40,104 bases of DNA from CAYLLN01 sp036496265. Lineage in GTDB: Bacteria > Planctomycetota > Planctomycetia > Pirellulales > Pirellulaceae. Each line of letters opens with the position of its first letter. Position 1 is the first letter of the stretch. This document shows positions 7,385-15,023 of this stretch, in pieces. The position numbers and the translations under genes were made by a program. The DNA lies in contig DASXLL010000075.1 in the NCBI GenBank assembly GCA_036496265.1, positions 1 to 40,104 on the forward strand, read 5' to 3'. The notes under the pieces are model-generated. The model was given only the letters and a program-made list of their open reading frames with translations, had not been told where the DNA came from and did not search any database.

Positions 7385-8323
7385 GGCGGCTTTCATTTTT
7401 TCGAGGCCGGTGCGGGCGACGGTGAGGGCGTCTTGCTCCCAGTAGGCGCGGTTGAAAAGTTCCAACGAGAGGGCGCCATTGAAGCCGGTAGCCAGCAAGT
7501 CGCGGACGATTTGCGTGAGCGGGGCGACGCCGTCGCCGGGATAGACGCGGTGGGCGTCGGAAACGGTTTCGCGGGGCGGCGAGGCGGGGAAATCATTCAT
7601 GTGGAAGCAGTTCATGGCCGCGCCGGAGAGCAGCCGCAGGCCGTCGAAGCCGCTGCCGCCTTTGTAAAGGTGATAGATATCGAGCAGGACGCAGGCTTTG
7701 GGATGCTTGCTTTCGGTGGCGACGAACATTGTCTCGCCGAGCTTGCTGAGCGTCGTGGAAAAGCCCCAGACTTCGAGCTGTGGGAGAACGTCCATGCTCA
7801 CGCCGAGCTCGATAAGCGTGCGAAAGCGCTCGGCGGCAGCTGAAAGATCGACGTTCGTGTCCTTCGTTGCGCCGGCTGGCGGGGCAGCGATGTGCGTGCC
7901 GCCGATGGAGCGGACGAGGTCCATGTCTTTTTTGGCGTTCTCCAGGCCAGCGGCGCGCTTGGCGTCGTCGTTGACGATCCATTCGGCAAAGCCAATGGCG
8001 CTGACGACTTTCAGGCCGCGGTCGGCGATGCGTTTGCGGAGATCGTCAATACTGCCGCCGTTTTGCTGATACTGTCGCAGCTCATTGATCCAGGGCTCGA
8101 TGGCGTCGTAGCCGGCTTTAGCGGCGAGATCGACCTGGTCTGGCACCGCGAGCTTTTGGCCGCGGATGGTGCTCATATTGAGGCAGAATTTGGGACGTGG
8201 CGGAGCGGTTGGGGCTGCGACGGCGCTGTTTCCGGCACCGGTGAGAGTAGTGGCTGTGCCGGCGGCTGCGGCGGCAGCTAGAAGGCTGCGGCGGGTGAGA
8301 ATTTGGGCAACGGGTTGGCGCAT
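7358..8323 (-). CDS. Exported sugar isomerase/epimerase (xylose isomerase-like TIM barrel)
   Basis: 321 aa from ATG 8323. Residues 1-36 carry a twin-arginine-like export signal (TRRSLLAAAAAAG, R11-R12), a common layout for planctomycete sugar isomerase/epimerase proteins. The rest is a TIM barrel of the AP-endonuclease-2/xylose isomerase-like superfamily, with candidate metal ligands in LEVWGF (Glu), LLDIYHLYKGG (Asp, His), FHMND and LSLELFN (Glu). The substrate cannot be told from sequence; hydroxypyruvate isomerase-like and keto-sugar epimerase activities both occur in the family. It precedes the dioxopentanoate dehydrogenase on the same strand. Its last eight codons and stop come from the intergenic repeat at 7329-7384. 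The open frame upstream to 8386 is repeat-derived and was excluded. Confidence 0.82.
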   Translation of the reverse strand: MRQPVAQILTRRSLLAAAAAAGTATTLTGAGNSAVAAPTAPPRPKFCLNMSTIRGQKLAVPDQVDLAAKAGYDAIEPWINELRQYQQNGGSIDDLRKRIADRGLKVVSAIGFAEWIVNDDAKRAAGLENAKKDMDLVRSIGGTHIAAPPAGATKDTNVDLSAAAERFRTLIELGVSMDVLPQLEVWGFSTTLSKLGETMFVATESKHPKACVLLDIYHLYKGGSGFDGLRLLSGAAMNCFHMNDFPASPPRETVSDAHRVYPGDGVAPLTQIVRDLLATGFNGALSLELFNRAYWEQDALTVARTGLEKMKAAVGQASSLP

Positions 8324-8355
8324 GGAAACGGCCTCTGGCGAACGGCAAGACAGAT

Positions 8356-8529
8356 GGTGGGCACAGCCCACCCTACGGATGCCCACGGTGGGGATGTGGA
8401 CATTGTTGCCGCGAAGGCCAGAGGCCGCAATGAGTCGGTCGTTCTCGTAGGTCCCGCCTGCCGGGCGGGACGTGATGCTCGATGCGAGTTGAGATTGCAG
8501 ACGAAGGTCCGGCTCGGCAAGCCGGACCT
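8356..8529. repeat. Cluster of three GC-rich hairpin repeats
   Basis: Three separate dyads lie in the gap between the isomerase start and the PDZ gene stop: GGTGGGC-ACA-GCCCACC at 8356-8372; GTCCCGCC with its complement at 8451-8471 (5-nt loop); AGGTCCGGCT with its complement at 8505-8529 (5-nt loop). The last two are the same repeat type with different arm sequences. The 8505-8529 hairpin lies 15 nt beyond the PDZ stop codon and could end the sigma-factor operon transcript, although it has no clear U-run. Confidence 0.7.
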
Positions 8530-8544
8530 ACTTCCTGCCGGACG

Positions 8545-9702
8545 CTATTTCTTATCGCGGAGCTCGTCGATTTCCTTCTCGAGCTTGTCGAGCTTCTTCA
8601 TGATGGCGTCGAGCTTGGTGTTGGTGTCACTGTCGCCATGGAATGCAAATGTGCGGGCCGCGACGACGGGTTTGGCGGGTGCGGCTGGAGGCACCGGCGG
8701 AACTGGCGCAACCGGGGCAGCAGCGGGCCTCGGCGGCATCGGAGGCATCGGCGGAATCTTGAATTCACCCGCGATTTTGCCATCTGGCGTGAGCCAAATC
8801 TTGCGGTCGGCGTTCGCGACGACGGTTGGTCCTTTCATGTGACCGAGCATCTTCTGAACGTGCGTGCGAACGTCTTCCGGCAGGTCGCCGAGCTTGTCTT
8901 CGGTGACTTCCCATTCCTGATCTTTGCGCTTCACGTGAATTTTTGTCGGTTCGGCGCCTTGTTTATTGATTTGGACGGAAAGATCTTTCGGAAAATCAGC
9001 CTTCAAAGCCTTCGTCGTTTCTTCCTTGAATCGAACATCGACGCGGGGCGAGACAATGGCGGGCTTGGCGAACCACATGCCAAAACCTTCTTTGCCGGCG
9101 GCGGACTTGAGCTTCTCCATGGCTTCTTCAAGCTGCTTCATTTCGGCGGCGAGCTTGGGCTTTTGGATTTCGATCTTGCGGCGGACGAATTCGGCGACCG
9201 CATCGGCTTTGGCTTTTTGTTCAGCAACTGCCTCAACTTGTTTGGATTGGCCGTCGCGTTTGAGAATGATGATAATTTGCTTACCTTTGGCGGCTTCGAC
9301 CGATTTGATCAGGTCGCCCACGCCTTTAAGCTGCGTGTCGCCGGCCTGCAGGAGAATGTCATACTTTTTGATCTCGGCTTTCGCGGCGGGGCTGTCCGGC
9401 GAGACGTCTTCGACGGCCAGGCCGTGGTCGATGGCGAGCTGCCGCTTGGCGAGTTCGGGAACGACGGCGACTTGGACGCCGAGCCAGTATTCGGTGGCGG
9501 ACGATTCGTCGTTGTCAGCCTTGTCGTCGTCCTCATTGAGAACGACATTGAATGTTTTAAGTATGGGCGGATTTAGTTGCTCCACAATCAGCTCAATGGG
9601 ACCACCGGGGATGAGGACGTCATCCTGGCCGGTGGCCATGAGGGGGAAAGTCGCGGCAGTTAAGGCCGCTGCGAGCAAAGTGAGCCGTTTCGTATTGGTC
9701 AT
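8545..9702 (-). CDS. Periplasmic PDZ-domain protein of the ECF sigma operon
   Basis: 385 aa. The start at 9702 is preceded by AAAGGAAG (SD) and opens a signal peptide (MTNTKRLTLLAAALTAATFPLMATG). ATGs at 9720 and 9717, overlapping the stop of the upstream gene, are weaker alternatives. Residues about 60-160 form a PDZ domain (WLGVQVAVV ... HGLAVEDVSPDSPAAKAEIKKYDILLQAGDTQLKG). A coiled-coil stretch follows (KLAAEMKQLEEAMEKLKS), then a Pro/Ala-rich linker at about 315-345 (PPMPPMPPRP...) and a C-terminal coiled coil (LDAIMKKLDKLEKEIDEL). No protease residues are visible. PDZ proteins next to anti-sigma factors can sense envelope damage by binding exposed C-termini; that role here is inference from position. 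Confidence 0.8.
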   Translation of the reverse strand: MTNTKRLTLLAAALTAATFPLMATGQDDVLIPGGPIELIVEQLNPPILKTFNVVLNEDDDKADNDESSATEYWLGVQVAVVPELAKRQLAIDHGLAVEDVSPDSPAAKAEIKKYDILLQAGDTQLKGVGDLIKSVEAAKGKQIIIILKRDGQSKQVEAVAEQKAKADAVAEFVRRKIEIQKPKLAAEMKQLEEAMEKLKSAAGKEGFGMWFAKPAIVSPRVDVRFKEETTKALKADFPKDLSVQINKQGAEPTKIHVKRKDQEWEVTEDKLGDLPEDVRTHVQKMLGHMKGPTVVANADRKIWLTPDGKIAGEFKIPPMPPMPPRPAAAPVAPVPPVPPAAPAKPVVAARTFAFHGDSDTNTKLDAIMKKLDKLEKEIDELRDKK

Positions 9703-9719
9703 AAGGCTTCCTTTCATCA

Positions 9720-10406
9720 TTAGTACCGTCGGCTGACAGGTGTGATTTGATAGCCATCGAGCGGAACGATCATTTGCCGGCCGTCTTCGAGGTCAGCTGG
9801 CAGATATTCTTGTTGATGCTGGACGTCGTAGCCGTGACGGCGGAGGAGGTCGATAATTTCCGGGCCGATGGGCGGGGAAGCGCTCGTCAAAAAGTCGTTT
9901 GCGTTGCGCCCGACTTCATAGACTGGCACCTGGCGGGTTTCCGAATCGCCGCCGTTATCGACGACCAACTGCAGGTTGCCGACGTTACGCGGCTGTTGTG
10001 TGTCGGCGTCAGTCGGAACCGTCTCATTCGCCGTCGGCTGCGTGTTAAAGTTGCCGGCGAGAATTGAATCTTTCACGCGGGCGGAGAAAAATTGCGGAGC
10101 GATCAGGCCGAGCGCGAATGCGATAAAGAAGCTGGCGGCGATTGCCAGCAGCGATAGCGGCGAGAGGCCACCGGTTCGCGTGAGGGCGATTTGATTATTT
10201 GCCGGAATGCTTTCGGGTCGGTCAAGCGAGCGGCGGAGATCGGTGAGTTCGTGGCCGAGGGCTTGCGATTCCAACATCGCAAGCGCGCAGCGCCGCCAGC
10301 CGCCGGGTTCGCCGTCGAGAGCGGCGAGAAAGGCACGGTATTCGGCAGGGGAAAGTTCGCCGTCGATGAGGCGGTTGAGGCGAGAATCGTTGATGTTGTC
10401 GTGCAT
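9720..10406 (-). CDS. Putative membrane anti-sigma factor
   Basis: 228 aa from ATG 10406; the open frame continues 15 nt to a TTG codon. The N-terminus (MHDNINDSRLNRLIDGELSPAEYRAFLAALDGEPGGWRRC) is the pattern of planctomycete anti-sigma N-termini, with the RLIDGELS segment common in cytoplasmic anti-sigma domains. There is no HxxxCxxC zinc motif. One transmembrane helix spans about residues 82-104 (LSLLAIAASFFIAFALGLIAP). The periplasmic part (105-228) is polar and has no recognised domain. It lies between the ECF sigma gene (63 nt upstream) and the PDZ gene (TAA and ATG share one base at 9720), as expected for a sigma/anti-sigma/sensor operon. Anti-sigma function is inferred from topology and context. 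Confidence 0.75.
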   Translation of the reverse strand: MHDNINDSRLNRLIDGELSPAEYRAFLAALDGEPGGWRRCALAMLESQALGHELTDLRRSLDRPESIPANNQIALTRTGGLSPLSLLAIAASFFIAFALGLIAPQFFSARVKDSILAGNFNTQPTANETVPTDADTQQPRNVGNLQLVVDNGGDSETRQVPVYEVGRNANDFLTSASPPIGPEIIDLLRRHGYDVQHQQEYLPADLEDGRQMIVPLDGYQITPVSRRY

Positions 10407-10462
10407 ATTTCGATCAATCAATGTTCGAAGGATAAATTCGTGGTGAGCGGGGACAGAGATAC

Positions 10463-10482
10463 CGGGAGGCTAACGCCTCCCG
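10463..10482. repeat. GGGAGGC-type palindrome overlapping the sigma-factor stop codon
   Basis: CGGGAGGC-TAAC-GCCTCCCG. The minus-strand sigma gene ends inside it, so its final Ser-Gly-Arg-Arg and stop are repeat-derived. A variant copy with a longer centre lies at 18669-18711. Confidence 0.75.
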
Positions 10483-11027
10483 CTCGCCGGGTTCAGTTCG
10501 ATTACATCCAATGCGGCGAGTTCTTGCCGTAGCCGGGCACGGGCGCGGTGGAGGCGGGCTTCGACGGCGGAGTGGCTGATGCCAAGTTGGGCGGCGATTT
10601 GGTGGTAGTTCCAGTTTTCGGTGTATTTGAGCATCAGGATTTCGGCGTCGCGGCCGGCGAGTTTTCCCAGGGCCTCGCGGATGAGGCTGCGGCGCTCTTT
10701 CGCGAGGAGCCAAGCAAGCGGGTCGGGCTGGGACCGCTGATTTAGGTCGTCGGCAGCGAGCTGCTGGCCATAGCGGTCGGTCAGCTTGCGGCGACGGCCG
10801 CACTTGCGGCGGTACATCAGCGACTGCACGACGACTAGCCGATACAGCCACGGAGCTACTTTCGCCGGATCGGCCAGCGGGGCGGCTTGCTTGACCGCGG
10901 CAAAGGCGACCTCTTGCATGACCTCCTCAACAGCTTGCCGCTCGCGGAGGCGCGCAAAGGCGACCGTTCGCAGCCAGCGGTCGTGCTGGGCGAGAGCTGC
11001 TGGCCAGTCGATCGCGGTTGGGTTCAT
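10470..11027 (-). CDS. ECF-type RNA polymerase sigma factor
   Basis: 185 aa, the usual ECF length. Region 2 covers about residues 12-75 (HDRWLRTVAFARLRERQAVEEVMQEV ... APWLYRLVVVQSLMYRRKCGRR) and region 4 about 115-172 (LAGRDAEILMLKYTENWNYHQIAAQLGISHSAVEARLHRARARLRQELA), with the helix-turn-helix in IAAQLGISHSAVEARL. It directs RNA polymerase to alternative promoters. It is first in an operon with the membrane anti-sigma-like gene and the PDZ gene. No GGAAC-type ECF promoter was found by eye in the 99 nt upstream. The C-terminal ...SGRR is encoded by the palindrome at 10463-10482. Confidence 0.92.
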   Translation of the reverse strand: MNPTAIDWPAALAQHDRWLRTVAFARLRERQAVEEVMQEVAFAAVKQAAPLADPAKVAPWLYRLVVVQSLMYRRKCGRRRKLTDRYGQQLAADDLNQRSQPDPLAWLLAKERRSLIREALGKLAGRDAEILMLKYTENWNYHQIAAQLGISHSAVEARLHRARARLRQELAALDVIELNPASGRR

Positions 11028-11126
11028 CCGCTTGCTTGGCGCCTTCTATTACTACCGTTGCCGCTGCCTAGCGGTTCTTGCGAAGAAGGGCCATAATCAG
11101 CCGTTCATTATCAACTTTGATAGCAA

Positions 11127-12347
11127 ATGGGGGCGTTCATGAGCTGCTGGCTACGCGGTTTGGCCGCTCTCGCAAAACCTCTCGGATTGTCCGTTATAGT
11201 CGTGGCGGCACTGCTTGGCTGGTCTCTGCTGGCACAGGAAATTCCCTCCATCACCGATAAAAAAGCACTCCAACCCAAAATTGGGGCGATCGCCTCCATG
11301 AAGCACGACATACAGACGTTTGGCAAGACGGCCGATGGCCAGGACGTAAAGGTCCACACGCTGACAAACCTGAAGGGGCTGCGGGTGCGGCTGATTGACT
11401 ACGGCGCGACGCTGATCAGCGTCGAGACGCCCGACCGAAGCGGAAAAAACGCCAATATCACGCTCGGCTTTCCAACGCTCGACGGTTATTTGCAGCAGCA
11501 TCCGTTTTTTGGCTCGACAGCCGGCCGTTTTGCCAACCGGATCGCCAAGGGAAAATTCACGCTGGACGGCAAAACGTACACGTTGGCGACGAACAACGGT
11601 CCGAACCATTTACACGGCGGCAAGAAGGGTTTTGACGCGGTGATGTGGAAAGGCGAGGCGGTTTCGAATCCGGATTACATCGGCGTTTCGTTTCAGTACA
11701 CGAGCCCCGATGGCGAGGAAGGCTATCCGGGGGCGCTAAAAACGACGGTGACCTACACGCTGAACAACGCCAATGAGCTGGCGTTTGATTACAGCGCGAC
11801 GACTGATAAGCCGACGGTTGTGAATTTGACGAATCATTCGTATTGGAATCTGGCCGGCGCGGGCAGCGGCGATATTTTGAAGCACGAGCTGATGATCAAT
11901 GCGGATAAGTATCTGCCGATTGACGATACGTCGATTCCGCTGGGCGAGCCGGCGGCCGTAAAGGGAACGCCGTTTGATTTCACAACGCCGCATGCAATCG
12001 GCGAGCGGATCGGCGAGCTGAAGAAAGAGCCGCATAAGACCAAGGGCTACGATCACTGCTTTGTGCTACGCGGACAGGACGGCAAGTTGTCGCTTGCAGC
12101 CCGCGTGAAAGAGCCGACGAGCGGCCGAGTGATGGAAGTCTTCACGACCGAGCCGGGTGTGCAGCTTTATTGTGGCAATTTTCTCGATGGTTCAGCAAGC
12201 GGCGGCGGCAACAAGCAACACGAGGGGTTTTGCCTGGAAACGCAGCATTATCCGGATTCGCCGAATCAGCCGCAGTTTCCCAGCACGGTGCTCCGGCCGG
12301 GGCAGACATATCGGTCGAGGACGATGCACCGGTTTGGGGTTGAATGA
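11127..12347 (+). CDS. galM: Aldose 1-epimerase (mutarotase)
   Basis: 406 aa including an N-terminal hydrophobic export segment (about residues 14-37, AKPLGLSVIVVAALLGWSLLAQ), so the enzyme is probably periplasmic, unlike cytoplasmic GalM. The catalytic elements of the family are present: GRFANRI, NNGPNHLHGG (His), LTNHSYWNL (His), KGYDHCFVL (Asp) and FTTEPGVQLYCGNF (the general-base Glu). It interconverts alpha and beta anomers of aldoses, which fits export and uptake of sugars. ATG 11127 is used; a second in-frame ATG lies four codons on. It is divergent from the sigma gene across 99 nt. Confidence 0.92.
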   Translation: MGAFMSCWLRGLAALAKPLGLSVIVVAALLGWSLLAQEIPSITDKKALQPKIGAIASMKHDIQTFGKTADGQDVKVHTLTNLKGLRVRLIDYGATLISVETPDRSGKNANITLGFPTLDGYLQQHPFFGSTAGRFANRIAKGKFTLDGKTYTLATNNGPNHLHGGKKGFDAVMWKGEAVSNPDYIGVSFQYTSPDGEEGYPGALKTTVTYTLNNANELAFDYSATTDKPTVVNLTNHSYWNLAGAGSGDILKHELMINADKYLPIDDTSIPLGEPAAVKGTPFDFTTPHAIGERIGELKKEPHKTKGYDHCFVLRGQDGKLSLAARVKEPTSGRVMEVFTTEPGVQLYCGNFLDGSASGGGNKQHEGFCLETQHYPDSPNQPQFPSTVLRPGQTYRSRTMHRFGVE

Positions 12348-12373
12348 CCAAGCTCGAAGAACCGACGAATTCA

Positions 12374-12400
12374 AAATCTGAAATCTCAAATCTGAAATTC
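12374..12400. repeat. AAATCTG-type heptamer tandem repeat before the peroxiredoxin start
   Basis: Units AAATCTG (12374-12380), AAATCTC (12381-12387), AAATCTG (12388-12394) and a partial AAATTC (12395-12400). It ends 3 nt before the ATG at 12404 and occupies the place where an SD would be expected. Confidence 0.75.
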
Positions 12401-12403
12401 GCT

Positions 12404-12886
12404 ATGTCCGATTGGCTCGAAGAAGGCACCAAAGTTCCCGCGTTCACGCTCACGGCGGATGATGGCAGCAAAGTGAAGCTGGCTGACCTGAAAGGCAGTC
12501 CGGTCGTGCTCTATTTCTATCCGGCTGACGATACGCCGGGCTGTACGAAAGAAGCATGCGCCTTTCGCGACCGGTCCAGCGAGTTGAAGAAGCTCGGCGC
12601 GAAGATCTATGGCGTGAGCCCGGACGATGTAGCGAGCCATGTGAAATTCCGTGACAAGTACAAGCTGAATTTTCCGCTCTTGGCCGATCCTGATCACGCA
12701 GTCGCGGAGAAATTTGGCGCGTGGCGCGAAAAGAATATGTATGGCAAAAAGAAGATGGGAATCGCTCGTTCCACTTTTCTCATCGGGCCTGATGGAGTCA
12801 TTGAAAGAGTTTGGCGCGCAGTCAAAGTCGATGGCCACGACGCGGCGGTGATCGAAGCGTTGCAAAAACTGAAGTCAAAGAAGTGA
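12404..12886 (+). CDS. bcp: Thiol peroxidase, PrxQ/BCP-type peroxiredoxin
   Basis: 160 aa, normal for bacterioferritin comigratory protein (PrxQ). The peroxidatic cysteine C47 lies in PADDTPGCTKEAC with the resolving cysteine at C52, the close spacing of atypical 2-Cys PrxQ enzymes. The family strands VVLYFYP, IYGVSPDD and STFLIGPDGVI are present. It reduces hydrogen and organic peroxides in the cytoplasm using thioredoxin. The start is ATG 12404; the open frame extends to 12344, but that part is the tandem repeat and overlaps galM. No SD is visible because the repeat fills the leader. Confidence 0.93.
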   Translation: MSDWLEEGTKVPAFTLTADDGSKVKLADLKGSPVVLYFYPADDTPGCTKEACAFRDRSSELKKLGAKIYGVSPDDVASHVKFRDKYKLNFPLLADPDHAVAEKFGAWREKNMYGKKKMGIARSTFLIGPDGVIERVWRAVKVDGHDAAVIEALQKLKSKK

Positions 12887-12938
12887 CAAATCCCGACTTG
12901 TGAATCTCTCGGTTCACGGAGGACAAAGTCGACATCCG

Positions 12939-14018
12939 ATGCTCCTGATCGACGGCCACCTCGACCTCTCGATGAATGCCCTGGAGTGGAACCGCGATCT
13001 CACGCGGCCACTCGCAGAGGTCCGCCGGCGAGAGACAGGGCAGTCCGACAAGAAAGACCGCGGCCGTAACGTCTGCACGCTCGACGAAATGCGCCGCGGT
13101 GAAATCGGTCTCTGCATCGCGACTCAAATCGCCCGCTACGTCGCCGAAGGAAACTCGTTACCGGGCTGGCACTCGCCCGAAATCGCCTGGGCCATGACGC
13201 AGGGCCAATTGGCCTGGTACCAAGCGATGGAAAAACGTGGCCAACTCACGCAGATTCGCGATCGTGCGGGCCTCGCGCGGCATCTCGAAATATGGAACTC
13301 GTCTCGCCGCGATTTCCAAGAGAAGTCGCTGCCCATTGGCTACGTGCTTTCTCTGGAAGGCGCCGACTCGATCGTTGATCTTAGCTATCTCGAAGTCGCT
13401 TTTGCGGGGGGACTGCGGGCGCTGGGGCCGGCTCATTATGGTCCTGGCCGCTATAGCCCGGGCACGGGTGCCGCGGGCGGGTTGACTTTAGCGGGTCGCG
13501 ATCTGGTCCGGGAGATGCGCCGGCTGGGGATCATTCTCGATGTCACGCACCTGACGGACGAGGCTTTTTGGGAGGCGCTCAATCTTTACGATGGGCCTGT
13601 GTGGGCGAGCCACAACAACTGCCGGGCCTTGGTGCCGCATCAGCGACAATTCAACGACGACCAACTTCGGGAGTTGATCCGCCGCGACGCGATCATCGGC
13701 GCGGCGTTTGACGCCTGGATGATGGTTCCCGGTTGGGTCCGCGGCCAATCGACGCCGCACGAAACCGGCTGCAAAATCGAGACGATTGTCGATCACATCG
13801 ATCACATTTGCCAACTGGCCGGTTCGAGTCGTCATTGTGCGATCGGCTCCGATCTGGACGGCGGTTACGGCACGGAGCAAACGCCGCTCGATCTGGATTC
13901 CATCGCCGATCTTCAGCGACTGAAGGGCATCCTGGCTCACCGCGGCTTTAGCGAGTCGGACATCGCGGGTATCATGCACGGCAACTGGATTCGCAAACTG
14001 GCTGAATCACTTCCTTGA
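12939..14018 (+). CDS. Membrane dipeptidase, peptidase family M19
   Basis: 359 aa. The start at 12939 gives MLLIDGHLDLS with the metal-binding H7-x-D9 right at the N-terminus, as usual for M19. A GTG at 12900 is the alternative; a GGAGG at 12918-12922 lies 16 nt before 12939, a little far. Further metal and active-site elements: SLEGAD (bridging Glu), LDVTHLT (His), WASHNN (His) and IGSDLDGG (Asp). The closing HGNWIRKL replaces the common GGNxxRV. M19 enzymes hydrolyse dipeptides using two zinc ions. There is no signal peptide, so it is probably cytoplasmic. It starts 52 nt after the peroxiredoxin stop on the same strand. Confidence 0.9.
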   Translation: MLLIDGHLDLSMNALEWNRDLTRPLAEVRRRETGQSDKKDRGRNVCTLDEMRRGEIGLCIATQIARYVAEGNSLPGWHSPEIAWAMTQGQLAWYQAMEKRGQLTQIRDRAGLARHLEIWNSSRRDFQEKSLPIGYVLSLEGADSIVDLSYLEVAFAGGLRALGPAHYGPGRYSPGTGAAGGLTLAGRDLVREMRRLGIILDVTHLTDEAFWEALNLYDGPVWASHNNCRALVPHQRQFNDDQLRELIRRDAIIGAAFDAWMMVPGWVRGQSTPHETGCKIETIVDHIDHICQLAGSSRHCAIGSDLDGGYGTEQTPLDLDSIADLQRLKGILAHRGFSESDIAGIMHGNWIRKLAESLP

Positions 14019-14028
14019 TCCAGAGTCA

Positions 14029-14098
14029 GGTGAGTGGTGAGTATGTGAGTGCAAATCAAGCGTTCACTCACCTACTTACTCACTCACCCACTCACGCC
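14029..14098. repeat. GTGAGT/ACTCAC short tandem repeats forming an inverted pair
   Basis: The left side (14029-14050) has GTGAGT cores at 14030, 14037 and 14045. The right side has 8-nt units ACTCACCT, ACTTACTC, ACTCACCC and ACTCACGC (14066-14097). The two sides are reverse-complementary over about 23 nt with a few mismatches and a 13-nt loop. It ends 8 nt before the dehydratase start at 14106. Confidence 0.75.
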
Positions 14099-14105
14099 CC
14101 ATGCC

Positions 14106-14963
14106 ATGAAGCTTGCCAAATTTCGTCAATCCGATGGCCAATTTGGAGTCGGCCGCGTCGAAGGCGATCACATTTTGCCGTTCGACCTCTCGGCGGGCCA
14201 ATACCGGTCGCTATTTGAAATTTTGGAAGCGGATAATCCCTACGAGGCGGTGGAGTTTTTATCGCGCGAGGATGAGCAGATTCCGCTCGAGCAATTGACG
14301 CTCTTGCCGCCGATCGACAATCAGGAAATCTGGGCGGCGGGCGTCACGTATAAGCGAAGCAAGACGGCGCGAATGGAGGAATCGACGACAGCCGCTTCGT
14401 GCTATGACCGAGTGTATGCATCGCCGCGGCCGGAGCTGTTTTTCAAGGCGACGCCGCATCGCGTCGCGGGTCATGGTCAACCGCTGCGAATCCGGTCCGA
14501 TTCGAACTGGAATGTGCCGGAGCCGGAGCTGACCCTGGTCTTGTCGAGCAAGTTGAACCTCGTCGGCTACACAATCGGCAATGATATGAGCTCGCGGGAC
14601 ATTGAGGGGGACAATCCGCTCTATCTGCCGCAGGCCAAGTGCTACAACCAGTCGTGTGGCATCGGGCCGTGGATCACATTGGCCATTGGCATGCCGCCGC
14701 GAAGCGAAATCGGCATCCGGCTGCTCGTACATCGGACCGGCAAAATCGTTTACGACGGCCGCACGGGCGTCGATCAAATGGCCCGCACGTTTGAGAATCT
14801 TGTCGGGTGGTTAGGGCGCGATAATTCTTTTCCCACCGGCGCATTTTTGCTGACCGGCACCGGGATCGTGCCGGATAGCGGTTTTACGCTGGAAGCGGAT
14901 GATATCGTGGAGATCAAGGTGGACGGTATCGGGACGCTGCTAAATCCGGTCGTTCAAGGTTGA
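14106..14963 (+). CDS. 2-dehydro-3-deoxy-D-arabinonate dehydratase-like enzyme (FAH superfamily)
   Basis: 285 aa from ATG 14106. Several stretches agree closely with the Sulfolobus KdaD enzyme as I recall it: EIWAAGVTY, RPELFFKATPHRVAGHG, IRSDSNWNVPEPEL, NPLYLPQAK, and FLLTGTGIVP near the end. The metal ligands follow the KdaD spacing: E139-x-E141 and D160 (VPEPEL ... GNDMSSRD). It would dehydrate 2-keto-3-deoxy-pentonate to 2,5-dioxopentanoate in the cytoplasm, feeding the dehydrogenase at 5768-7327. General fumarylacetoacetate hydrolase activity is the alternative, but the FFKATP and NPLYLPQ motifs favour KdaD. There is no SD; a tandem-repeat hairpin fills the leader. Confidence 0.82.
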   Translation: MKLAKFRQSDGQFGVGRVEGDHILPFDLSAGQYRSLFEILEADNPYEAVEFLSREDEQIPLEQLTLLPPIDNQEIWAAGVTYKRSKTARMEESTTAASCYDRVYASPRPELFFKATPHRVAGHGQPLRIRSDSNWNVPEPELTLVLSSKLNLVGYTIGNDMSSRDIEGDNPLYLPQAKCYNQSCGIGPWITLAIGMPPRSEIGIRLLVHRTGKIVYDGRTGVDQMARTFENLVGWLGRDNSFPTGAFLLTGTGIVPDSGFTLEADDIVEIKVDGIGTLLNPVVQG

Positions 14964-15023
14964 ACGGATCCGATCCGAACCTTTGGTCGCCGCCGGTGTC
15001 ATGTGCGAGCGAGGAGAACATCC

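Noticed and set aside
6575..7843. 422-codon open frame on the plus strand opposite the aldehyde dehydrogenase and isomerase genes
   Set aside because: Gly/Ala/Val-rich composition typical of a GC-rich antisense frame; no start context or domain, and both genes on the other strand have full catalytic motifs.
8324..8386. N-terminal extension of the isomerase (VGCAHHLS...)
   Set aside because: Encoded by the GGTGGGC hairpin repeat; ATG 8323 begins the export signal.
8482..9576. 364-codon open frame opposite the PDZ gene
   Set aside because: Antisense shadow; the minus-strand frame has a signal peptide, SD and PDZ domain.
12344..12403. N-terminal extension of the peroxiredoxin
   Set aside because: Overlaps galM and is encoded by the AAATCTG array; family sequence begins at 12404.
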